Source: an uncultured Lachnospiraceae bacterium (GTDB lineage Bacteria; Bacillota; Clostridia; Lachnospirales; Lachnospiraceae). From it: a stretch of 64,000 nt of DNA. Every line of letters begins with the position of its first letter. Positions within the stretch are counted from its first letter, which is position 1. This document shows positions 1 through 8,221 of the stretch, piece by piece. The stretch lies in NCBI GenBank assembly GCA_910577785.1, contig CAJTNT010000010.1:1-64000 (forward strand). Direction: 5' to 3'. Under the pieces are notes generated by a model. It was given only the letters and a program-made list of their open reading frames with translations, made no database searches and was not told the origin of the DNA. The position numbers were made by a program, and so were the translations under genes.

Positions 1-1266
1 CTCGCCGACATTTGGTACAACAGCAACGACGCCACCTATGGGCGCATCAAGGGGCGCAAGACGAGCCTGTCCTCTATGTTTGAGGCTGTTGGCTCTTATG
101 CCGCAGGCACCATGAGCGAAGAGGATGTGTGCGAGTTTGAAGAAAAGGCCTGCCCAACCTGCGGATCCTGCTCCGGCATGTATACTGCGAACTCCATGAA
201 CTGCCTGACAGAGGCTCTGGGCATGGGGCTTGCGGGCAACGGCACCATCCCGGCGGTATACTCTGACCGCCTCCGCCTTGCCAAACATGCGGGCATGGCT
301 GTTATGGAGATGCTCCGCCAGAATATCTGCCCCCGTGACATCATCACTAAGGACGCTATCCTGAATGCCCTGACCGTGGACATGGCGCTGGGATGCTCCA
401 CCAACAGCATGCTGCATCTCCCGGCCATCGCCCATGAGATTGGCTTTGATTTTGACATCGGGTTTGCCAATGAGATCAGCGAGAAGACGCCGAACCTCTG
501 CCATCTGGCGCCGGCTGGCCCCACCTATATGGAAGACCTGAACGAAGCCGGCGGCGTTTACGCCGTCATGAACCAATTGGCAGAGCTTGGCCTGCTGCAC
601 CTTGGCTGCATGACAGTGACAGGCAAGACCATCGGGGAAAATATCAAGGGCTGCGCCAATAAGAACCCGGAAGTCATCCGCCCGTTGGACAACCCATACA
701 GCGCTACCGGAGGCCTTGCCGTCTTAAAGGGGAACCTGGCTCCGGAAGGGAGCGTAGTAAAACGCTCTGCCGTTGCGCCGGAAATGATGGTACACGAAGG
801 GCCTGCCCGTGTCTTTGACTGTGAAGAAGATGCAATCGAAGCCATCAAAGGCGGCAAAATCGTATCAGGCGACGTGGTTGTCATCCGCTACGAAGGGCCC
901 AAAGGCGGCCCCGGCATGCGCGAGATGCTGAACCCGACCTCCGCAATCGCCGGAATGGGCCTGGGCTCTACGGTTGCCCTGATTACAGATGGGCGTTTTT
1001 CTGGAGCCAGCCGAGGGGCTTCGATTGGCCATGTTTCCCCGGAGGCAGCCGTGGGCGGGCCAATTGCCCTGGTAGAAGAAGGCGATACCATCAAGATTAA
1101 TATCCCGGAAATGAAGCTGGAGCTGGATGTGCCAGAAGATGTGCTGGCCGCAAGGAAGGCAGCCTGGAAACCAAGGGAGCCCAAGGTAACGGAAGGATAT
1201 CTGGCGCGCTATGCCCAGATGGTGACCTCCGGCGCAACTGGCGCAGTGATGAAGCGGGAACTGTAG
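1..1266 (+). CDS. ilvD: Dihydroxy-acid dehydratase, 3' part (5' end outside window)
   Basis: Catalyses dehydration of 2,3-dihydroxy-isovalerate and 2,3-dihydroxy-3-methylvalerate in valine and isoleucine synthesis in the cytoplasm. The frame is open from base 1, so about 130 N-terminal residues of the usual ~555 lie outside the window; 421 residues are visible. The cysteine motif CPTCGSCSGMYT (visible residues 51-62) is the iron-sulfur ligand region of the IlvD/Edd family, and DGRFSGASRG near the C-terminus is the second family signature. The ATG at 76 is internal, not the start. No ilv neighbour is visible downstream, so operon context must lie upstream of the window. Confidence 0.96.
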   Translation, partial: LADIWYNSNDATYGRIKGRKTSLSSMFEAVGSYAAGTMSEEDVCEFEEKACPTCGSCSGMYTANSMNCLTEALGMGLAGNGTIPAVYSDRLRLAKHAGMAVMEMLRQNICPRDIITKDAILNALTVDMALGCSTNSMLHLPAIAHEIGFDFDIGFANEISEKTPNLCHLAPAGPTYMEDLNEAGGVYAVMNQLAELGLLHLGCMTVTGKTIGENIKGCANKNPEVIRPLDNPYSATGGLAVLKGNLAPEGSVVKRSAVAPEMMVHEGPARVFDCEEDAIEAIKGGKIVSGDVVVIRYEGPKGGPGMREMLNPTSAIAGMGLGSTVALITDGRFSGASRGASIGHVSPEAAVGGPIALVEEGDTIKINIPEMKLELDVPEDVLAARKAAWKPREPKVTEGYLARYAQMVTSGATGAVMKREL

Positions 1267-1363
1267 GGATGTTTTGCCAAATGGCAGCGTCTGGCGCTGT
1301 GATAAAGTGGGGATGCCAGGAATCAGGGCGTCAGAACTATTATAGAAAAAGGAGTGTGCGGCA

Positions 1364-2056
1364 TTGCCAAAGAAGCGGATTGCAGTCATCGAAGATGACA
1401 GAAGCCTGAACCATGGGATTGTCCTCGCATTAAAGCATGAAGGCTATCAATTCACCCAATATCATTCCTTAGCTGAAGCAAGGGCAGGCAGGGCAGATTC
1501 TGCCTGCGACTTGCTTATTTTGGATATCAACCTGCCAGATGGGGACGGCTTTTCCTACCTGCAGGAAATCCGCAGGGCATCGGACGTCCCCGTCATTATC
1601 CTTACGGCCAATGACCTGGAGACAGATGAGGTGATGGGGCTGGAGCTGGGGGCAGACGACTATATGACCAAGCCCTTCAGCCTGATGGTGCTGCGGGCAA
1701 GGATTGAGAAGGCGTTTGGCAAGGGAGGAACCAGGCGCCGCAGCATTTATGAGGCAGACGGCTTCTGCTTTGACTTTGAACGGATGTTTTTCTCAAGGGA
1801 CGGCCAGGAGATTGTGCTGAGCAGGACAGAGCAGAAGCTATTGCGCCATCTGGTGGAGAACAGGGGAATTACGTTATCCCGTGGAAGGCTGGTAGATGCA
1901 GTCTGGACGGACGGCGCGGCGTATGTGGACGAGAACGCCCTCTCCGTGGCGGTGAAACGGCTGCGGGACAAGCTGGAGCCATGCCCGCAAAAGCCTGCGT
2001 ACCTTCAGACGGTCTATGGCATTGGCTATGTATGGCAGGAAGGAGGGAGGCCATGA
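1364..2056 (+). CDS. OmpR/PhoB-family response regulator
   Basis: Two-component DNA-binding regulator of 230 residues. The N-terminal receiver domain shows the acidic pocket E10-D11-D12, phospho-acceptor D54 (LLILDINLPDG), T81 and K103 (MTKPF). The C-terminal half is a winged-helix Trans_reg_C domain (SRTEQKLLRHLVENRG...VDENALSVAVKRLRDKL...YGIGYVW). The start is a TTG with AAAAGGAG about 8 nt upstream; a TTG start is often a brake on expression. Its stop overlaps the kinase start (ATGA), so the two are translationally coupled. The kinase and the downstream ABC transporter point to a BceR/VanR-like role in sensing envelope stress or peptide antibiotics (inference). Confidence 0.93.
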   Translation: MPKKRIAVIEDDRSLNHGIVLALKHEGYQFTQYHSLAEARAGRADSACDLLILDINLPDGDGFSYLQEIRRASDVPVIILTANDLETDEVMGLELGADDYMTKPFSLMVLRARIEKAFGKGGTRRRSIYEADGFCFDFERMFFSRDGQEIVLSRTEQKLLRHLVENRGITLSRGRLVDAVWTDGAAYVDENALSVAVKRLRDKLEPCPQKPAYLQTVYGIGYVWQEGGRP

Positions 2057-2919
2057 GGGGGCTTCGGGGCACTTATGCCAGGCTGAACCAGATGGTAGAC
2101 GCAGCGATTGACGGCAGCTTTGAAGAGGAAGAATTTAATGAGACAGAGCTTTCCAAGCTGGAGGCAAAATGGAAGCGTTTCCTAGTGGACGCCCAGCTTT
2201 CCCGGGAACAGCTCCGCCAAGAGCGCGCCAGCCTCCAGGGGCTGGTGTCTGATATTTCCCACCAGCTTAAGACGCCGCTTGCCAATCTCCTGCTGTATGC
2301 CCAGCTGCTGGAAGAGCAGGAGCTGGATGAGGGAAGCAGGGCGCTGGCGGAGGAGATGGAGCGCCAGTGCGGGAAGCTGGAGTTCCTGATCCACTCCCTG
2401 GTGAAGGCCTCCCGGCTGGAGACAGGGACGCTGCAAATGTTTCCCCGGGAACAGGAAGTGTTCCCCATGTTGCGGGAGACAGCCCAGCAGGCAGGGACGA
2501 AAGCAGCCAAGCACGGGATCCGGATTTCCCTCCCGCAGCCAGAGCCTTGCGTTCGTGCGGTGTTTGACCCCAAATGGACGGCAGAGGCATTTGGCAACCT
2601 TCTGGACAATGCCGTCAAGTATTCCCAGGTGGGCGGCGGGGTATCGGTGTCCGTGATGGAATATGAGATGTTTGTGCGCATCGGCGTGCATGACCAGGGG
2701 ATTGGGATTGCAGAAGATGAGGTTGCCCGGGTGTTCCAGCGGTTCTACCGGAGCCGCCAGGCCGGCGGGGAAGAAGGGGTAGGGCTTGGGCTTTATCTAG
2801 CCAGGCAGATTGCCGAGGAGCAGGGAGGCTACCTTTCGGCAGAGTCAAGGCTGGGGGAGGGGAGTAGCTTTTACTTGTTTCTTCCACGGGAAGAAACATA
2901 TATTCTTACCAAACTGTAA
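2053..2919 (+). CDS. Histidine kinase without membrane segments
   Basis: Partner of the preceding regulator, 288 residues. The ATG in the ATGA overlap follows AGGAGGGAGG directly. The DHp domain carries the phospho-acceptor H70 in DISHQLKTPL; the ATPase domain shows the N box (FGNLLDNAVKYS), the G1 region (DQGIGIAEDEV), the F box (VFQRFYRS) and the G2 region (GVGLGLYLARQI). Kinases of this class normally start with one or two membrane helices and a HAMP linker. Here only a linker-like coiled region (residues 1-60) precedes the DHp domain and no hydrophobic stretch exists, so the protein should be cytosolic or recruited by another membrane protein, possibly the FtsX permease of the same locus (inference). 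The longer in-frame reading inside the regulator gene is rejected because the overlap start has the better ribosome site. Confidence 0.92.
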   Translation: MRGLRGTYARLNQMVDAAIDGSFEEEEFNETELSKLEAKWKRFLVDAQLSREQLRQERASLQGLVSDISHQLKTPLANLLLYAQLLEEQELDEGSRALAEEMERQCGKLEFLIHSLVKASRLETGTLQMFPREQEVFPMLRETAQQAGTKAAKHGIRISLPQPEPCVRAVFDPKWTAEAFGNLLDNAVKYSQVGGGVSVSVMEYEMFVRIGVHDQGIGIAEDEVARVFQRFYRSRQAGGEEGVGLGLYLARQIAEEQGGYLSAESRLGEGSSFYLFLPREETYILTKL

Positions 2920-2921
2920 GA
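2904..2921 (+). promoter_or_regulatory. Candidate BceR-type operator
   Basis: Inverted repeat TCTTAC-N6-GTAAGA overlapping the kinase stop codon. The inner part reads TTACC-AAAC-TGTAA, nine of ten fixed or free positions of the published BceR-like consensus TNACA-N4-TGTAA. It lies about 31 bp upstream of the -10 box of the ABC transporter genes, a sensible place for an activator. Binding by the neighbouring regulator is inferred. Confidence 0.5.
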
Positions 2922-2949
2922 TTTCAGAAATGGCCTGGAAAGATGCCTT

Positions 2950-2958
2950 TGCTATAAT
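2950..2958 (+). promoter_or_regulatory. Extended -10 promoter of the ABC transporter genes
   Basis: TTGCTATAAT contains an extended -10 element (TGC next to TATAAT) about 30 nt before the ATPase start codon. The -35 region (ATGGCC) is poor, which fits a promoter that needs an activator bound at the inverted repeat upstream. Confidence 0.5.
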
Positions 2959-2987
2959 CAGGACAAAAGGAACAAGGAGGACATAGC

Positions 2988-3722
2988 ATGGAGGTATTGC
3001 GTACAGAAGGGCTGAAGAAATATTATGGGAGGCCGGGCAGCCCGGCCAGGCAGGTAAAGGCTTTAGACGGCGTCTCCTTTCAGGTGGAGCGCGGGGAGTT
3101 TGTGGCGGTGGTAGGCACCAGCGGCAGCGGGAAATCCACCCTGCTGCACATGCTGGGCGGCCTTGACAGGCCTACGGAAGGGAAAGTCTATGTGGAGGGC
3201 AAAGATATCTTTTCCCTGGGGGACGATGCCCTAACGATTTTCCGCAGGCGGAAGATTGGCTTTGTGTTCCAGGCCTTTAACCTGGTGCCTGTGTTAAACG
3301 CCTATGAGAATATTGTACTCCCGCTGGAACTGGACGGGAATACAGTGGATGAAGGCTATGTGAGCCAGGTCATCCATTTTTTAGGATTGAAAGACAGGCA
3401 GGGCAGCATGCCGGGCCAGCTGTCCGGCGGCCAGCAGCAGCGGGTGGCAATTGCCAGGGCATTGGCATCCAAGCCGGCCATCCTGCTGGCAGACGAGCCT
3501 ACGGGGAACCTGGACTCGCGTACTAGCCAGAACGTGGTCAGCCTGCTGAAGGTAACCGGGCAGAAATTCCACCAGACGATTGTGATGATTACCCATAACG
3601 AAGCGATTGCCCAGATGGCCGACCAGATCATCCATATCGAGGATGGGAAGATCATCCAAAGGCTTGGCCATATGCCAGCCCAGGAAAGCTGTGGGGAGGA
3701 AGGGGGGCATGGATATGCATAA
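2988..3722 (+). CDS. ABC transporter ATP-binding protein (FtsE/MacB/BceA class)
   Basis: Energises the FtsX-type permease encoded next, 244 residues. Walker A GTSGSGKST (residues 43-51), Q-loop FVFQAFNLV, signature LSGGQQQR, Walker B ILLADEPTGNLDS and the switch histidine in MITHNE are all intact, so an active ATPase is expected. A 69-nt gap with a promoter separates it from the kinase gene, so it can be expressed apart from the sensor pair. It overlaps the permease start by 14 nt. The family covers peptide-antibiotic detoxification (BceA), macrolide/peptide efflux (MacB) and lipoprotein release (LolD); the two-component genes favour the antibiotic or stress role. Confidence 0.95.
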   Translation: MEVLRTEGLKKYYGRPGSPARQVKALDGVSFQVERGEFVAVVGTSGSGKSTLLHMLGGLDRPTEGKVYVEGKDIFSLGDDALTIFRRRKIGFVFQAFNLVPVLNAYENIVLPLELDGNTVDEGYVSQVIHFLGLKDRQGSMPGQLSGGQQQRVAIARALASKPAILLADEPTGNLDSRTSQNVVSLLKVTGQKFHQTIVMITHNEAIAQMADQIIHIEDGKIIQRLGHMPAQESCGEEGGHGYA

Positions 3723-6288
3723 GGTGCAGAATAAAAAGGCAATCCGCCGCCTCTCCCTGCGGATGGTGCGCCAAGGGAAGCGGAAATGCCTGCCAGGGAT
3801 TACGGCCATCCTGCTGACAACGGTGCTGTTTACGGCATTATTTACGGTTGGCGGCAGCTTATTGGAAATCTACCAGGACGTTGCCATGCGCAAGATGGGC
3901 AGCAGCGCCATGGCCGGGATAAAATTTGTCCGTGAAGAGGATTATAAAAAGCTGGCCCGGGATCCCGCCGTGCTCAATGCCAGATATCGGATTATCCTCG
4001 GCCGGGCCGGAGAAGAGAAGCTACAAAAATTTAACACAGAAGTAAGCTATGCCACGGAAGAGGAAGCAGGCTCTATGTACTGCGCCCCGACAGAGGGCAG
4101 GATGCCCGCAGAGCGGATGGAGATTGCCACCAGCAAACTGGTACTGCAGGCCTTGGGCGTGCCATGCAGGATAGGCGTGGCGGTTCCCCTGGCCATTGAG
4201 GTTGACGGGCGGAAGGTGCGGGAAACATTTACCCTATCTGGCTATTGGGAAGGAGAACTGTGGGCTTCGGCACAGCAATGCTGGGTTTCCCGGGCTTATT
4301 GCGAGAAAATGGCGCCTGCGCCGGAATCATCCTTTTACGAAAAGGAATATGAAAAGGAAGAGGTAACATATGCAGGCTATTGGATGGTGGATTTTGACTT
4401 TGAAAATAGCTGGAACCTGGAAGGGAAGCTGCGCGCTTTGTTGGAACGGAATGGCTATGACAGCAGCCAGATTGCCGCCTCTGTCAACAGCGCGTATGGG
4501 ATGGCAAGCCTGGACTTTGCTACAGTCTTCATGGTATTTGGGCTGCTGTGCCTGATTATGCTTTCTGGCTATCTGATTATCTATAACATCTTCGTACTGA
4601 ATGTGGCAGGGGATATCCAAAGTTATGGGCTGCTAAAGACCATCGGCACAACCGGCAGGCAGCTGAAAAAGCTGGTACGCTGCCAGGCGCTGCTCCTGTC
4701 CGCAGTAGGAATCCCTGTCGGCCTGCTGCTGGGGGCCCTGCTGGGAAAATATATACTGCCAGCCGTGGCCAGCAGCCTTTCGGATGTAATATGCGCCACA
4801 GGCATGGAAGTTTCCCTGCATCCTGCTATTTTCCTGGGGGCGTCCTGCTTCTCCTTCCTGACCGTTTGGATCAGCTGCCAGAAGGCCTGCCGGATGGCCG
4901 CAAAGGTTTCCCCGATTGAGGCGTCCCGCTATCTGGATATTTCCGCTAAAAGGGAAACGGCAGGGCGTTCCCGGCGGTTCTCAAAGCGCCGGAAAGGGAC
5001 GGCGGCCTCGCTTGCCAGGGCAAACCTCCAGCGCAGCCCCAGGAAAGTGGCAGTGGTGGTTTTCTCCCTTTCCCTGAGCCTGGTGCTGCTCAATTCCGTG
5101 TATGCATTAGTCCGCGGTTTTGATATGGAACAGTACATCTCTTCCTCCCTGGTGGGGGATGCCCTGGTGTCAGACGCCTCTATTTTACAGCATTCCTTCC
5201 AGCCGGATACTGCCGGCGTGGCAGAGGAGGCGCAGGAAGAGATCCGTCAGTTAGAAGGCGTGGCGGAAAGCCACCCGATTTACAGCGCAGATTCCTATCT
5301 TATCTTTGGCGGCGCCAGCCAGGAGCGGATGTTAAGGACGGTGCGGGAAAAGACCATGTATTTCGAGGAAAGCCCTGAGGACGGCATCCTGAACTATTTA
5401 CAGCAGGAGGGGCAGCTGCTCTGCCAGCTGTACGGGATGGATGCGTGGGGCGTAAGCCGGCTTCTGCCAGAGAAGGGGGCAATTGATTGGGAAAAATTCC
5501 AGACAGGGGATTACATCATCCTCAATACCATTGGCCTGGGCAGGGGCGGCGCAGAGCCCTTGATGGGCATATATTATGATGTTGGGGATACCTGCCCGGT
5601 AAGGCTGCCGGACGGTTCGGTGAAGGATTATCAGGTAATGGCCATCGCTGACATCCCGTTTGCCATCACCAGCCGTTTTTCCTATTACCTGGGCACTATG
5701 GCCGTGCTGCCTGAGCAGGAGTATCTGGCTCACGCCGCGAAGCCGGGCGCGCTGTACCAGGCGCTGTTGGCAGGGGAAGGGCAGGAAGACGTACTGGAAC
5801 AGTCCTTAGAGGCCTATGCCGAAAGCAGCCCTACGCTGCAGTATGTATCCAGGAAATTCTATCAAAAAGATTTTGAGGGCTATATCCGGATGTATTGGAT
5901 GGTCGGCGGCAGCCTAAGCTTCCTGCTGGGGCTGATCGGGATCCTGAACTTTACCAACAGCATGGTGACAGGCATCTTGACAAGGAAGAAGGAATTTGCC
6001 ATGATGGAGGCAGTAGGCATGACGGGGAGGCAGCGGAGGGCCGTGCTGGCCTGGGAAGGCGGGATCTACGCAATCCTGGTTCTTGCCTGCGCCCTGGCCA
6101 TGAGCACAGCGGTGAACCTTACGCTGTTACAGTCCGGCTCAGGCGCCTGGTTCTATGAGAGCCATTTTACCGTGCTGCCCGTGGTGTCCTGCATTCCCGT
6201 GCTGCTGGCCCTGTCCTGCGCCATCCCCCTGGCAGTATCAGGCATTTCCATGCGGCAGACCGTAGCGGAACGGCTGCGGGAGCAGTGA
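3709..6288 (+). CDS. Large FtsX-like ABC permease with two extracellular domains
   Basis: Membrane partner of the preceding ATPase, 859 residues. Layout read from hydrophobicity: TM1 near residues 24-48 (ITAILLTTVLFTALFTVGG), a first extracellular domain of about 210 residues, three TM helices near 265-390 (FMVFGLLCLIMLSGYLIIY onward), a cytoplasmic basic linker (RRFSKRRKG), another TM near 445 (VAVVVFSLSLSLVLL), a second extracellular domain of about 230 residues, and three final TM helices. This is the duplicated FtsX/MacB_PCD plan rather than the single-loop BceB plan. The start at 3709 follows GGGGAGGAAGG; the ATG at 3715 is an alternative. A much longer reading begins inside the ATPase gene and is not credible. 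The 3' end is duplicated in tandem just downstream. Confidence 0.9.
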   Translation: MDMHKVQNKKAIRRLSLRMVRQGKRKCLPGITAILLTTVLFTALFTVGGSLLEIYQDVAMRKMGSSAMAGIKFVREEDYKKLARDPAVLNARYRIILGRAGEEKLQKFNTEVSYATEEEAGSMYCAPTEGRMPAERMEIATSKLVLQALGVPCRIGVAVPLAIEVDGRKVRETFTLSGYWEGELWASAQQCWVSRAYCEKMAPAPESSFYEKEYEKEEVTYAGYWMVDFDFENSWNLEGKLRALLERNGYDSSQIAASVNSAYGMASLDFATVFMVFGLLCLIMLSGYLIIYNIFVLNVAGDIQSYGLLKTIGTTGRQLKKLVRCQALLLSAVGIPVGLLLGALLGKYILPAVASSLSDVICATGMEVSLHPAIFLGASCFSFLTVWISCQKACRMAAKVSPIEASRYLDISAKRETAGRSRRFSKRRKGTAASLARANLQRSPRKVAVVVFSLSLSLVLLNSVYALVRGFDMEQYISSSLVGDALVSDASILQHSFQPDTAGVAEEAQEEIRQLEGVAESHPIYSADSYLIFGGASQERMLRTVREKTMYFEESPEDGILNYLQQEGQLLCQLYGMDAWGVSRLLPEKGAIDWEKFQTGDYIILNTIGLGRGGAEPLMGIYYDVGDTCPVRLPDGSVKDYQVMAIADIPFAITSRFSYYLGTMAVLPEQEYLAHAAKPGALYQALLAGEGQEDVLEQSLEAYAESSPTLQYVSRKFYQKDFEGYIRMYWMVGGSLSFLLGLIGILNFTNSMVTGILTRKKEFAMMEAVGMTGRQRRAVLAWEGGIYAILVLACALAMSTAVNLTLLQSGSGAWFYESHFTVLPVVSCIPVLLALSCAIPLAVSGISMRQTVAERLREQ

Positions 6289-6333
6289 ATGAGCGGCAGG
6301 CCGTAGCGGAGCGGCTGCGGGAGCAGTGAATGA
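6252..6333 (+). repeat. 41-bp tandem duplication at the 3' end of the permease gene
   Basis: Two adjacent 41-bp units (6252-6292 and 6293-6333), both beginning GCGGCAG and ending GAGCAGTGAATGA, differ at only two positions (A/G at the eighth base and A/G in GCGGA[A/G]CGG). The first unit holds the last 12 codons and stop of the permease; the second is noncoding and pushes the next gene 41 bp away. The two substitutions show that the copy is not brand new. Confidence 0.9.
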
Positions 6334-6381
6334 TAGGCGGATCGTGAGGTGATAGGAATGGAAATACGGAGAAAAAACGAT

Positions 6382-7248
6382 ATGCTGAGAATTGGGTGCC
6401 ATTTATCATCTTCCAAAGGCTTTCTGGCCATGGGGAAGGAAGCCGTCCGCATTGGGGCGAACACCTTCCAGTTTTTTACCCGCAATCCCAGGGGCGGCAA
6501 CGCCAAGAAGCTGGACTTAGAAGACGTAGCTTCCTACCTGGAATATGCACAGGCTCATGGAATTTCCAGTATTTTGGCGCATGCTCCCTATACGCTGAAT
6601 GCCTGTGCCAAAGACCCGGATCTGCGGGATTTTACGTACCGTACGATGTGCGACGACCTCTCCCGGCTCTCCCATATCCCGGACGCCATGTATAATTTCC
6701 ATCCCGGCTGCCATGTGAAGCAGGGGGCAGAGGCAGGAATCCAGTATATTTCCGGGATGATGGGGCGTATCCTGGAGCATGGCTATCATACGCCCATCCT
6801 CTTAGAGACCATGGCCGGGAAAGGTACGGAGATGGGGAGGAGCTTTGAAGAGCTGCAGCGCATCCTGGAGCAGACAGAAGGCGGGGACTGCCTGGGCATA
6901 TGCCTGGATACCTGCCATGTGTTTGACGGCGGCTATGATATCGCAGGCCGCCTGGATGATGTGCTGTCAGAATTTGACGCAGTGATTGGCCTCGGGCGGC
7001 TTAAGGCCATACACCTAAATGACAGCAAGAGCGGTTTGGGGAGCCACAAGGACAGGCATGAGAAAATCGGGCAGGGGAAGATTGGCCTGGAAGCCTTCCG
7101 GGCAATCGTTGCCCATCCCCGGCTGCAGGGCCTTCCCTTCTTCCTTGAGACGCCCAATGACCTGGACGGATACCAGCAGGAGATTGCATTGCTGCGGGGA
7201 TTTGCAGCGGGTGGTTCCCTGGCAGAAGGGGAATTGCCTGAGCTGTGA
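6382..7248 (+). CDS. nfo: Endonuclease IV (AP endonuclease)
   Basis: Cleaves DNA 5' of abasic sites and trims oxidised 3' ends in base-excision repair. 288 residues from the ATG giving MLRIGCHLSSSKGF, the usual beginning of the family; ATG 6358 would add eight residues and has a weak alternative ribosome site. Metal ligands of the TIM barrel can be seen in NFHPGCH, ILLETMAGKG, ICLDTCHVFDGGYD, HLNDSKSGLGSHKDRHEKIGQG and FFLETPND. Length matches the family (about 280). It follows the ABC permease by 93 nt and may be cotranscribed with it, though no functional link is known. Confidence 0.96.
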   Translation: MLRIGCHLSSSKGFLAMGKEAVRIGANTFQFFTRNPRGGNAKKLDLEDVASYLEYAQAHGISSILAHAPYTLNACAKDPDLRDFTYRTMCDDLSRLSHIPDAMYNFHPGCHVKQGAEAGIQYISGMMGRILEHGYHTPILLETMAGKGTEMGRSFEELQRILEQTEGGDCLGICLDTCHVFDGGYDIAGRLDDVLSEFDAVIGLGRLKAIHLNDSKSGLGSHKDRHEKIGQGKIGLEAFRAIVAHPRLQGLPFFLETPNDLDGYQQEIALLRGFAAGGSLAEGELPEL

Positions 7249-7296
7249 ACAGTTACAAAGTAACAGAGATTACAGGCAGAAAAAGAAAATCAGGAC

Positions 7297-7325
7297 TGTT
7301 ACTTGCCTCCATATTATGGTACAAT
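7297..7325 (+). promoter_or_regulatory. Possible promoter of the HD-domain gene
   Basis: TGTTAC, 17-bp spacer, TACAAT, ending 45 nt before the ATG of the HD-domain protein. The -10 box is good and the -35 box is weak. Confidence 0.35.
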
Positions 7326-7370
7326 CTTCTCAGCAGACATGGACACAGAACAGACAGGGAGGAGATTGGC

Positions 7371-8015
7371 ATGATGGATGATAAATATATGGCACATTTA
7401 AAGTATGTGAAGGACTACCTTATCAGGAACCACGGGATGGCATCGCCGAATGCCCTGCATCCATTCCGTTCCCGTTTCCAGCACTCGATCCGGGTGCTGC
7501 ACTGGTGCTTCCGCCTGGCGGAAGGGGTGGAAGGGATTGATCATGAGGCGCTGTATCTGGCGGCGATTTTCCATGATGTGGGGTATCAGGGCACAGACAA
7601 TGGGCGCCATGCCATACGCAGCGGGAAAATCTTCCACGAATATGCCGTGGCACAGAATATGGATCCCCTGCTGCGGGATAAGGTGGAGCGCCTGATTTAT
7701 GCCCATTCCAATAAGAAATTATTGAAGGCGCCAGATATTGATAAGGAGCTGATCCTGCTGCTGGAGGCAGACCTGATGGACGAGGAAGGCGCCATGGGGG
7801 TAGTATGGGACTGCATGGCCATGGGGAACGTGCATGCCAACAGCTATGCCAAGGCCTACTACCACATTATGGAGAACTCCAATAAGGAAGAGCCGAACCC
7901 AATGGTGACAGAGAAGGCCAAGGCTTACTGGGATGAGAAAAAAAAGATTGTCGCCAGGTTTGCAGAGCTTCTGGCAGACGATCTGATGATTGGAAGCCCA
8001 TATTTTGATATCTGA
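7371..8015 (+). CDS. HD-domain phosphohydrolase-like protein
   Basis: Predicted metal-dependent phosphohydrolase of 214 residues. The HD signature reads HSIRVLHWCF ... ALYLAAIFHDVGYQ, with the later ligand aspartate probably in LLEADLMDEEG. The start is an ATG preceded by AGGGAGGAG; the reading frame stays open further upstream to 7245, but that extension has no ribosome site and unlikely composition. Proteins of this kind hydrolyse nucleotides or similar phosphoesters, but the substrate cannot be told from sequence. It is the last ordinary gene before the accessory island. Confidence 0.85.
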   Translation: MMDDKYMAHLKYVKDYLIRNHGMASPNALHPFRSRFQHSIRVLHWCFRLAEGVEGIDHEALYLAAIFHDVGYQGTDNGRHAIRSGKIFHEYAVAQNMDPLLRDKVERLIYAHSNKKLLKAPDIDKELILLLEADLMDEEGAMGVVWDCMAMGNVHANSYAKAYYHIMENSNKEEPNPMVTEKAKAYWDEKKKIVARFAELLADDLMIGSPYFDI

Positions 8016-8080
8016 GCGTGTAATTTAAATTTAATAGCATACTATTTTAAGTGAAATAAATTTATAGAATGTTTTTATCC

Positions 8081-8183
8081 ACCAGGGTACTTAGCATAGT
8101 ACATAGAATATTTCGCTTCACTATGGTACTATGTTAAGGAGCTATTCACAAGTTATTTCTGGACAGTTCCTAAGTACCCTGGT
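8081..8183. repeat. 103-bp palindromic element with nested stems
   Basis: Perfect 14-bp terminal inverted repeats, ACCAGGGTACTTAG (8081-8094) and CTAAGTACCCTGGT (8170-8183), enclose a second stem: CATAGTACATAG (8095-8106) against CTATGGTACTATG (8121-8133), with one bulge. The outer arm can also pair partly with the inner right arm (TTAAG at 8134), giving alternative folds. No ORF lies inside. It could be a miniature inverted-repeat element or a strong terminator-like structure for the minus-strand ORF that ends at 8222. No target-site duplication is visible. Confidence 0.75.
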
Positions 8184-8221
8184 AGTTTGTGCAAATGGGT
8201 GAACTTTAATAGGTATCTATT

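Noticed and set aside
1287..1301. CAGCG-TCTGG-CGCTG hairpin after ilvD as terminator
   Set aside because: Only a 5-bp stem and no U-tract.
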